DNA of 64,000 nt from Norana najaformis (lineage: Eukaryota; Annelida; Clitellata; Crassiclitellata; Hormogastridae). Below, piece after piece: positions 56,741 to 64,000 of this stretch. Under the pieces are notes generated by a model that had not been told where the DNA came from, searched no databases, and saw only the letters and a list, made by a program, of their open reading frames with translations. How positions within the stretch are numbered: position 1 is the stretch's first letter; every line of letters starts with the position of its first letter. Location: contig OZ029927.1 of assembly GCA_964023275.1 (NCBI GenBank), positions 14,919,952 through 14,983,951 on the forward strand, in the 5' to 3' direction. Both the position numbers and the translations under genes were made by a program.

Positions 56741-56969
56741 TTTCTCAAAGACTTTGCAGTTATCAAGGCCAGCCCGAGGTAGAAGGCAAAGTCCAGAACT
56801 TTGCCTTTCTAATCTAATCTAAATCTAAATCTGATCAGTTCCTTTATGATCTAATCTAATAAGATATTATTGGGAACTAAAAAAACAGCAAGGCTTCTGA
56901 CTGGTAATACATATCTACGTGTTTATGTTTCCATGGCTCTTTTTATAAACCCCTCAAAGGCGATGAAAC

Positions 56970-57115
56970 ATGGCTAGGGCGTGGCGCTCATTAAAATGCA
57001 CAGCGGTGGAAAAGGATCTCACCCGATTAATTCATTGAAAATGAGTAGGGTCGAGGCCACACGGTCGCTATAGAAAAACGTGTACAGTTACATTTGGTAA
57101 CACGCCATATGTCTG
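56970..57115 (+). mobile_element. (ACATTT)-tail end adjoining an (ACTT)-type fragment
   Basis: GTGGCGCTCATTAAAATGCA, GTCGAGGCCACACGGTCGCT and ATAGAAAAACGTGTACAGTT lead at about 57090 into ACATTTGGTAACACGCCATA, which on the minus strand is the end of the (ACTT) family. Two elements meet here tail to tail. Confidence 0.65.
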
Positions 57116-57234
57116 AGAGAGATTTAACAATTCGGGCACGTTCTAAGATAAACTGAAAATGTTTCCTGATCTATTTCCGATGGCAAAGTTCTAATATTGC
57201 GATTGGAATATTGGTATATGCTTGTAAGATGTAT

Positions 57235-57380
57235 CGCTTTTTTGAATTGGGATCAATAAACGAGATGAATGAATGAATCAATCAATCAATCAACAAACGA
57301 GATGAATGAATGAATCAATCAATCAATTAATCAATCAATAAATAAACGAGATGAATGAATGAATGAATGAATGAATGCAG
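57235..57380 (+). repeat. LINE-like 3' terminus amplified as ATAAACGAGATGAATGAATG units
   Basis: GAATTGGGATCAATAAACGA followed by TGAA and TCAA repeats, with the AAACGAGATGAATGAATG phrase three times at about 50-base steps. The GGGATCAATAAA phrase is common at the 3' end of CR1-like elements. It appears that the terminus and tail were duplicated. Confidence 0.65.
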
Positions 57381-57858
57381 GTGGTTGCAGGTTTTTGCTT
57401 CAGAACCAGTTGCTTTATGGCGCGAATTCAACCGACTCACGAGTACAAGTACTGAGTTTAAGGTGATTAAATCACCCCTGCGATCGATATAAGCGTCCAC
57501 CGTCTGCCAGGACTCCCTTAAGGAGGCTGTGGTTAGGAGATGCACAGGCTGCTTAAGAGCATCCCGTGTTCCATGTACGGAGACATGCTCGCATACGCAT
57601 GACGACCTCTTCAAATACTGCCACCTGTAAACACGGGATCAGCTGCCATCATAGACGTCAGCCGAATGACGTTGTGGATCTGTCTCGGGCCAGAGTCCAC
57701 CGGCTCTGGGCGTCAGTTGTCCGTGGGCGATGACCAGACCGGCTGTGGCGACGATGCTCGAGTGAAAGAGAGAGGTGGGATTATGGAACGATAAGGACAA
57801 GCACAGGCAAGCGGACAGAGAAAGAGGCGAAACAGTAAGTGAGAGAGAAAATGGTGAC

Positions 57859-57958
57859 AAAAGACAGTGACAGGTAAGAAAGAGAGGAAGAGAAAGAGAC
57901 AGGTAGAGATAGGAAGAAAGACAGAGTACGAAATAAATATACAAACAAACAGATAAGT

Positions 57959-57975
<17 letters not shown>
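57859..57975 (+). repeat. Direct duplication, copy 1 (pair with 60010-60128)
   Basis: AAAAGACAGTGACAGGTAAG through AGAGTACGAAATAAATATAC to AGATAAGTAG matches 60010-60128 with only a few changes. Confidence 0.85.

Positions 57976-58040
<65 letters not shown>
57962..58040 (+). repeat. (GA)n microsatellite
   Basis: About 38 GA units; expanded relative to the few units after the other copy of the flanking repeat at 60116-60128. Confidence 0.95.
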
Positions 58041-58042
<2 letters not shown>

Positions 58043-58398
58043 CAGAGAGTACTTGATGAGGATCACGCAGACAGATGGAATTAAAAGACAGAGTTTGGGA
58101 CAAACAACCAGAGAGACAGAGAAAGCAGTGGAGTAGATAAGAGGACCCAAAGCGTCAGATTCTAGTATAAGGCTCGAGGCCCTGCGTATTCGCCGCACTG
58201 GCCTTTCCCGTATTTTAGTTTTTTTATTCATTTCTTCGTGAGTATCGCTTGCCTTCATCAAAAATGAAGCGACAGAAACCAGTTTAGGAAACTGCGAGAG
58301 AATAGAGAAACAGCTGCAGTAAGTTTGTGGACAGCTTTTTTGAGAGTCAGTAAATCAGTAATTCTTCAGCAGTTTCTAACGACCAAGACAATGAATGC

Positions 58399-59029
58399 CA
58401 GTGGTGTAGCTAGGTATGTTAGCACCTGTGTCGACTGATGACAATTTTCTCCCCTCTACTTCAAGACCACAAAACAGCCTCGCACACCGTTCTACAAATC
58501 CAGCATTTAGAAGCCCAGGAGTTAAAACATGGTTTGAACAAAAGTGGGCCTACTAATGACCAACTCCAACAAGAAATTGCTAAAGAAGCTGATAAGTGAA
58601 AAGAAATTCCTGAAAGTAGAGAAACTTCAACCTTTCAGACCCCAGCTCAACAAAATCTGCCTCTTCGAGGTCACACGAATCACTGGTCAGCAATACCAAC
58701 CCATGTTGAAGCACCTGGCCTATTTTAACTAATCTGAGAGACCGTTTGGGCAGCTTAAGCTAAATTCGGCTGCTTCTCAAACTCATCCCCAGACATTCAA
58801 ATGAGAATGACATTTAGTCGCTTCCATCAATTCCGGTGAAATTCTCAAAGACTTTGCAGCTATCAAAACTAGAAAAGAATTATTTTGAGGCTCTGGTAAA
58901 TGTTACAATTTTATCTCATCGACTAATGTTCAACATAATAATGTTTGTATAATTGCTGTTTGTCGTTAAAATTCAAGATTTCTGTACGGATGGGGGCGAT
59001 TGCCATCAAAATACCTAGCTACTCCACTG
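58399..59029. mobile_element. Non-autonomous hAT-like element, 631 bp
   Basis: The left end CAGTGGTGTAGCTAGGTAT and the complement of the right end CAGTGGAGTAGCTAGGTAT differ at one of 19 bases. CAGTGG(C/T)GTAGC starts are typical of hAT transposons in invertebrates. The flanking octamers (58391-58398 and 59030-59037) do not match, so target duplication is not preserved or the ends were recombined. The interior has a 62-codon frame (58544-58732) of no known function and a segment (58520-58640) found again at 60138-60258. No transposase. Confidence 0.75.
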
Positions 59030-59369
59030 ATACAAAGACACACGGATGAAAGGACGAACGGAAAAAGTCAAAACAGAGACAGGTAAAGACAGACAGACAG
59101 ACGGACGGACAGACAGACAGACAGGGAGAAGACACACGAATGACAGGACGGACCGATGGACGAACGGCGTGAGCGTTGACCATCAAAGCAACCGCAACAG
59201 GCTGTTCGCATGACCCATCCATACACCGTATACCATGAAGAGGAGGAGGAGGCACCGCGCAGGCCTTCATAATCAATGGCCGATCGATAGCCCGGTCGTC
59301 GGCGGAAGATGTGTTTGTATAATTACACAGTCCGGCTCGTAAATCACAGATCAAGTCCAGCTCAAACGG

Positions 59370-59500
59370 TTCTTTCTCTCTCGCTCTCATCTGCCGCCGC
59401 CGCCGAAGCCGACGCTCCCTCGCTCGCCCGCTCTCTCTCCCGTCGTCCGCTCTCAGCGCCGCCGACGCCGACGCCGCCGCCGGCTCGGTCTGTGTAAACT
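59370..59500. promoter_or_regulatory. CpG-rich spot, candidate promoter or first exon
   Basis: The segment with GCCGCCGCCGCCGAAGCCGA and GCCGCCGACGCCGACGCCGC has many CpG dinucleotides, unlike the surrounding AT-rich, CpG-poor sequence. About 130 bases later an ATG at 59581 opens MPFRRPRTAIVKQSRG. It runs into GGGAATGTAAGTAAG, a strong 5' splice-site match at 59630/59631. No downstream exon was recognised. The minus strand is also open here. The GTAAGT units might instead be a retroelement tail. Confidence 0.25.
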
Positions 59501-59647
59501 CAGTCGTTGACGGTTGCTTGGCCGAGGTCTCTTGATCGGCGCCCGTCATACCGTCCCGCTTCTCCTAGTCCTACTCCTACATGCCGTTTCGAAGGCCGCG
59601 GACTGCTATTGTAAAGCAATCGCGGGGAATGTAAGTAAGTAAGTGTA

Positions 59648-59774
59648 GCCTTATCTGACACGTAGCTGCCTGACTTTATGGCTGACTCGTTGATCAATTT
59701 AAATAATTACTGTCGAATCTTGTTCTCGTATCATCCTTCGGAATAGAGAGTTTGCAGTTCTAACGTGACAATCT
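59648..59774 (+). repeat. Direct duplication, copy 1 (pair with 62568-62705)
   Basis: CCTTATCT, CTGCCTGACTTTATGGCTGA, TTGATCAATTTAAATAATTA, CTGTCGAATCTTGTTCTCGT and TTCTAACGTGACAATCT occur in the same order at 62568-62705. They are over 90 percent alike by eye across the last 110 bases. Confidence 0.85.
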
Positions 59775-60009
59775 TTAAGTATTTGAATCTCATTGAAAGA
59801 CAAGAAAAGGAATTTGTAAATCAGGCAGATATTGGGAGTGGCATGTATATCTGACAAGGTACGAGAAGCCAGGTTGAAATGGTACGGTCAAGTGATGAAG
59901 ACAGAGATGGAAAGCTACATTAAAAGAATTATGAGAGCAGAGGTTTACGGACGCCGCAGTCGGGGCATGACAAAAGAGGAAATGGGGAGACATGATTTAA
60001 ACAAGACCT

Positions 60010-60258
60010 AAAAGACAGTGACAGGTAAGAAAGAGAGGAAGAGAAAGAGACAGATAGAGATAGGAAGAAAGACAGAGTACGAAACAAACATACAAACAAA
60101 CAAACAGATAAGTAGGAGAGAGAGAGAGCATTGAAAAAGTTAAAACGTGGATTCAACAAAGATAGGCCTAATGATGACCAACTCCAACAAGAAAGAAGCT
60201 GATAAGTGAAAAGAAATTCTTGATAGTAGGCCTACGTGAAACTTCAACCATTCAGACC
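60010..60258 (+). repeat. Fused second copies of 57859-57975 and 58520-58640
   Basis: 60010-60128 copies the segment at 57859. After about 10 bases, 60138-60258 copies the interior of the hAT-like element at 58520. The intervening 540 bases of the first locus, including the hAT left end and the long (GA)n, are absent here. Confidence 0.8.
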
Positions 60259-60356
60259 GAAGAAGGAAGATACTGGAGATAGAAAGAAAGGAAAAGAAGG
60301 ATCATGTGGCTTAACCTTCCCCTAGGAAGGATTAATTCCAGCCAGAATAAGACAGA

Positions 60357-60430
60357 GAGTAAGTAAGTAAGTAAAGCATTTGGTAACACGCCATATGTCC
60401 GTCGGTTGATCGAGGAATCGTAGGCCTGGA
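60357..60430 (-). mobile_element. (ACTT)-tail retroelement 3' end, minus strand
   Basis: Minus strand: CCTACGATTCCTCGATCAAC, ATATGGCGTGTTACCAAATG, CTTTACTTACTTACTTACTC. A well-preserved copy. Confidence 0.75.
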
Positions 60431-60814
60431 CAAACACACAAACAGTTAAACATATGACACAGACAAACAAATAAAAGAAGATGCACAGCCACAGATGCAG
60501 ACATACAGAATGACACTGAACCACAAAGACCGCAATATAAATCTCCGAAATACATCTAAGTATAAAAAAGCTGCGTCAGGAAGACCAGTCCATTAACTGG
60601 CCCTGTATAAAATCAAGTCCGCAAGAACTAGGTTGTTAGGTCAGTTTCGGTGTCAGGTCAGAATCCGAGGAGGGGCCGTAGCAGACAGCGTATTGTTAAG
60701 GTGGGAATCCAGTGTACAGTCTGGCGATGAATTCGCGAACGATGCTCACAGCAGAGGCCATGTTGGTTCATTGGGAGCATGCAGTGGGCGAGGAATCGTG
60801 GAGAGTGTTAAAAT

Positions 60815-61110
60815 CTGTCTGTCTGTCAGTCTGTCTATCTGTCTATCTGTCTGTCTGTATATGTATGTAGTAGGCACTTATGTATGTATGTATGGATGGA
60901 TGCATGCACTTATGTATGTATGCATGTACGTATGTATGTTTGTATGCATTAATGTATGTATGCATGTATGTGTGTATGTATGTATGTATGCATGAATGTA
61001 TGTATGTATGTATGTATGTATGCGTGTACTGATGTATGTTTGTATACATATTCATTTTTAAGAATGTATGTACGTATATATGTACGAATGCATGTGCGCA
61101 TGCATGTATT
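60815..61110 (+). repeat. (CTGT)n then (ATGT)n microsatellites
   Basis: CTGT/CTAT units to about 60858, then ATGT with ATGC and GATG variants. Cysteine/methionine-rich frames are artefacts. Confidence 0.9.
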
Positions 61111-61237
61111 GAGCCACGCGTTGCGCGCGGACATACCACCCATGTACCATCGTTCAGAAGTCCACGAAGACCCGTCACCATCACGAGCGATCGGCTGATG
61201 AGAACGGTCAACACTAGCGACAGGAGCTGTGGCAGCG

Positions 61238-61238
<1 letters not shown>

Positions 61239-61272
<34 letters not shown>
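61239..61272 (+). repeat. (CTG)n trinucleotide repeat
   Basis: Eleven CTG units, the third such tract in the window. Confidence 0.95.
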
Positions 61273-61629
61273 GGAAGAGAAGGATGGGGAGGAGAATGGC
61301 AGAACGGGAACGTGCTTCCCAGAGGATGGACGATGCCTGGTTTCGGTTCTGTGGCAGACGACCACGAATTGTCTTAAACTATTTGCCCGAATGATTATCC
61401 GTCCATTATATGAATGTCTGATCGATAGGTCCACGTGTGTGGTCGAAGGAGAGTATGTTCCTGGCGTCTTCCGCGTTGCCCGCTGGTCAAGAAACAGCTG
61501 AACAACTGGCATCTTACGCTCAACTTACTGGGTGATGATGACGATGCTTCGATGGAGGACTATTGTACTGAAGGATACCGAGATGGCAACAACTAATCGC
61601 ATGCCTGTGTGTGCTTACTGGTAGGAATG

Positions 61630-61968
61630 TTATCTGTCTATCTGTCTGTCTGCCTGTCTGCCTGTCTGCCTGTCTGCCTGTCTGCCTGTCTGTCTGTCTA
61701 TCTATCAATATATCTATCTATCTATCTATCTGTCTATCTGTCTGTCTGTCTGCCTGCCTGCCTATCTATCTATCTGTTTGTCTGTTTCTCTGTATGTCTG
61801 CCTGCCTAGCTGCCTGTCTATCTATCCATTCATCTGTCTATCAATTAATCAATCAGGCAGTCACTCAGTCAGTCTGTGTGCCTGTGTGTGTCTGTATGTG
61901 TCTGTCTGTCTGCCTGTCTGTGAGTGTGGGCGATATTTAGTAGGCACAGAAGGGCGCTATATAAATCC
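61630..61968 (+). repeat. CTGT/CTGC/CTAT array ending at a retroelement end motif
   Basis: About 290 bases of CTGT, CTGC and CTAT units, then AGAAGGGCGCTATATAAATC at 61949-61968, a plus-strand copy of the shared end. Here the array lies before the end motif, so it is not that copy's tail. Confidence 0.8.
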
Positions 61969-62059
61969 TATAGCATATTGCATTAGACACTTGCTGCAGT
62001 CCGTTGTCTCTCGGTTTCTTAGTAAACGTCGTTCAAATAGGAATCAAAAGTAACGATCA

Positions 62060-62135
62060 ATCATACGGGTCTCACTTGAAGAGGCGCTAAACAAATTTAT
62101 GAATACAATTCCAGCTACAGTTACAATTATATGAC
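62060..62135 (+). mobile_element. Retroelement 3' end with ACAATT-like tail
   Basis: GGGTCTCACTTGAAGAGGCG, CTAAACAAATTTATGAATAC and a loose run of ATTCCAGCTACAGTTACAAT. Upstream coding not recognised. Confidence 0.45.
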
Positions 62136-62324
62136 ATATCAAATATCATAATAATCGATCGCGTTGCTTGGAAATCATTAGCGCTAGTCTAGATCATGGA
62201 TCATCTCTTTAATCAGAGGGTAATCGCTGGTCTGTGTTTCAAGACTAATTCCTTTCAGACTCTCATCTTTGGCTTGTGTTACAGCTTTCGTAGAGACGAG
62301 CTTTGGAAGAGCATGAGAGAGTGT

Positions 62325-62596
62325 GCGAGCGTGCGAGAGAGGAAATGAATGAGTGAGTGAGCGAGTGAGCGAGTGAGAGTGAGAGTGAGCGAGCGAGCGA
62401 GTGAGTGAGAGTGAGAAAGTGAGTGAGCGAGTGAGCAAGTGAGCCAGTGAGTGAACGAGTGAGCCAGTGAGTGAACGAGTGAGCAAGTGAGCCAATGAGC
62501 CAGTGAGAGTATCTACAAACTTAATATAGGCGCCTTTTAAGTGGCTCGCAAAACCGCTGCCTACGCTAACCTTATCTAACAGACGGGCTAAAGTAA
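62325..62596 (-). mobile_element. LINE 3' UTR with (CTCA)-type tail, minus strand
   Basis: GTGA/GAGC units (62330-62512) run into ATCTACAAACTTAATATAGG and CGCCTTTTAAGTGGCTCGC. On the minus strand this is the 3' UTR of the (ATAC)-tail LINE family (GGCAGCGGTTTTGCGAGCCA), but its tail is CTCA/CACT instead of ATAC. Confidence 0.65.
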
Positions 62597-62705
62597 CTGC
62601 CTGACTTTATGGCTGACTCATTGATCAATTTAAATAATTACTGTCGAATCTTGTTCTCGTGTGATTCTTCCGAGCAGAGAGTTCGCAGTTCTAACGTGAC
62701 AATCT
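62568..62705 (+). repeat. Direct duplication, copy 2 (pair with 59648-59774)
   Basis: See the partner. The two copies are about 2.9 kb apart in the same orientation. Confidence 0.85.
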
Positions 62706-62839
62706 CTCCACATTAAATTTGCAGATCTGTCAAGCCCAACTTACGTTAAACCGATTTGATCTTCCGCACTGACTTGATGAATTATTGATGATCTTTCATC
62801 TATCTGCAAGCCTGACATCGGCGTTAAGAGTTCTTAATG

Positions 62840-62936
62840 GACCGACCCTTGGCATTGACTTCATCGATTGAAGTCTAATGTATTATTATAATGGCGCTAT
62901 AGAAGATCTAAGATTAGATTAGATTATAGAAAGGTA
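62840..62936 (+). mobile_element. (AGATT)-tail LINE 3' end
   Basis: TTCATCGATTGAAGTCTAAT, AATGGCGCTATAGAAGATC and TAAGATTAGATTAGATTA. Same end as 22380-22467. Confidence 0.65.
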
Positions 62937-63222
62937 TTGACGTTAATTCTGGACGCAATCTTGATTTACAAGCACATATTTTAACAGGTCTTGCTCTGCT
63001 GCTGAGTTGATGCCAGTTCACAGTTTAATTCTTTTCTTGTTGACGATTTCTCCAGTTTGTCGGATGTATTAAAGCTTTTCAACATCTGCGATGGACAAGG
63101 GTTAAATCGGCCGACATGAATTTTCTCCATAGTACTTTTGCTTTTCCTGACAACTCGCTTTCTTGGTATTGTCCGAATTCGGCTTTGGCCTTAAAATGCG
63201 CGTGGACATCATGCATTTAAAG

Positions 63223-64000
63223 CAGTGGTGCACAACGTCCGGCCCGCGGGCCACATCCGGCCCGCCACGAGCCTTCATGTGGCCCGCGAAGATCAATGCG
63301 AAAGCCGAAAAATTGATAATTCAGTCATATTTTTTCATGACGTTGCGATTGATTAAAAGGCAGCATTACGGTTGCGCACATGTCTAATTCTGCACATCTC
63401 TAATTCATAATGTGTCCCCCATTTTTTGTTTTTGTTTACTTTTACAATCTCGTGTTTACATGACTAATTTCATCAAGTTGTTGTAATTCGTAATTAGTTG
63501 TGTTTTTATATTCCCTCGTAAATACGAAATGTCTAACGGTCGGAAACGAAAAGTTGACAATGAAAACAGACAATTTCATGATGACTGGACAGACCGCTAC
63601 TGTTTTATTCAGCAACAGGGTAACGTCATTTGTCTGTTGTGCCACTCAACAGTAGCTGTAGCAAAGATATCAAGGATTTCCAAAGTGTTGTTGGTGAAGA
63701 AAGAACAGCCAAAATTCAGTCATTGTGTCGTTCACTGAACCAGCAGCAGAAGGTTTTTACCATGTGGTCTGCCGACTTCGATGCATCATGTGAAGTTAGC
63801 TATGACATTTCACTTATGATAGCGAAATCGGGTCGGCCGTTCACCGATGGTGACTTTGTGAAGAACTGTATGATAGCAGCGTCGAAGAAACTGTGTCCAG
63901 ATGCTACTAACAAGCTGCAGACGGTCTCTCTGAACCGCATGACAATACAACGCCGAATTTCAGCTCTGTCACAGGACGTGACTAGGCAACTGGCAGACAA
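63223..64000 (+). mobile_element. Autonomous-type hAT transposon, 5' part, continuing past the window
   Basis: Starts CAGTGGTGCACAACGTCCGG, followed by CCCGCGGGCCACATCCGG, the subterminal GC-rich sequence typical of hAT elements related to Charlie. The eight bases before it (ATTTAAAG) would be the target duplication, testable at the unseen 3' end. About 300 bases of leader precede the transposase start at 63529. The right end is outside the window. Confidence 0.85.
63529..64000 (+). pseudogene. hAT transposase (BED finger/GTF2IRD2-ZBED5-like), N-terminal part, frameshifted
   Basis: From the ATG at 63529 the frame reads KRKVDNENRQF, DDWTDRYCFI, then NVICLLCHSTVAVAK. This is the start of the transposase group that gave rise to host genes such as GTF2IRD2, FAM200 and ZBED5. 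CLLC gives the first two zinc ligands of a BED-type finger. The His pair that should follow about 15-20 residues later is missing. The frame then shifts near 63670. The normal sequence resumes in the second frame at 63675 with DFQSVVGEERTAKIQSLCRS and LNQQQKVFTMWSADFDA, and stays open to the window edge (FTDGDFVKNCM, MTIQRRISALS). A small deletion thus removed half of the finger and shifted the frame. The first frame alone stops at 63738. As read, this copy cannot make a whole transposase. Confidence 0.85.

Noticed and set aside
59019-59549. 176-codon minus-strand frame across the CpG-rich spot
   Set aside because: Its Ala/Arg-rich part follows from base composition and the rest is ACAG repeat. 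No domain was recognised, so it is not listed as a gene.

Overview
The window looks like non-coding, repeat-rich nuclear DNA from an animal, most likely a marine invertebrate. The evidence is a metazoan-type protein kinase A regulatory subunit, decayed CR1/L2-like non-LTR retrotransposons, tRNA-derived SINEs, hAT DNA transposons, a short TTAGGG-like tract and very many tetranucleotide microsatellites. I cannot name the phylum from the sequence. Nothing suggests a bacterial, phage, organelle or viral source, and there are no operons, Shine-Dalgarno sites or CRISPR arrays.

Only one convincing host gene is present. It is an intact, single-exon reading frame at 43088-44197 for a type II regulatory subunit of cAMP-dependent protein kinase, with both cAMP-binding cassettes, the RRxS inhibitor site and the docking domain. 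A second coding segment at 63529-64000 is the start of a broken hAT-family transposase that runs off the right edge. Almost every other long open frame is a translation of simple repeats.

Layout. 1-9 kb: TTAGGG-like tract, (GTAT)n, a 61-bp minisatellite built from the C-terminal coding end of a LINE (4272-5125), then (CAGT)n. 9-20 kb: AT-rich tandem repeats, related dispersed repeats at 9.7, 10.7 and 11.6 kb, a tRNA-type SINE (11.8 kb), a degenerate long palindrome (14.8-15.1 kb), (TA)n and (ATGT)n. 20-32 kb: pyrimidine tracts, a LINE 3' fragment (22.1 kb), a hairpin element with (CA)n in one arm (24.5 kb), two LINE 3' ends (26.8 and 31.5 kb), SINEs and a (GACT)n array. 33-42 kb: an (ATAC)n block with a 248-bp internal duplication, a 690-bp CCA/CCG array with a 273-bp internal duplication, GGTAA repeats, a LINE fragment (37.0 kb), two SINE types, a 1.2-kb purine-rich tract and a 15-bp array. 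43-44.2 kb: the kinase subunit gene. 44-58 kb: CTGT/CTAT repeats, dispersed 3' ends, and a LINE on the minus strand lying between two 139-bp inverted repeats (49.8-51.2 kb). 58-64 kb: a non-autonomous hAT element, direct duplications, a CpG-rich spot near 59.4 kb and the hAT transposase.

The main unifying observation is that dispersed fragments of several families share a 3' end resembling GGCGCTATATAAAT, in either orientation, and each family carries its own short tandem tail: (ATAC)n, (ACTT)n, (ACATTT)n, (ATTAC)n, (AGATT)n, (TTGTA)n or AAT repeats. At least one tRNA-derived SINE shares a related end. Many of the microsatellites therefore look like grown retroelement tails. Repeat boundaries and tail assignments were read by eye without alignment software.
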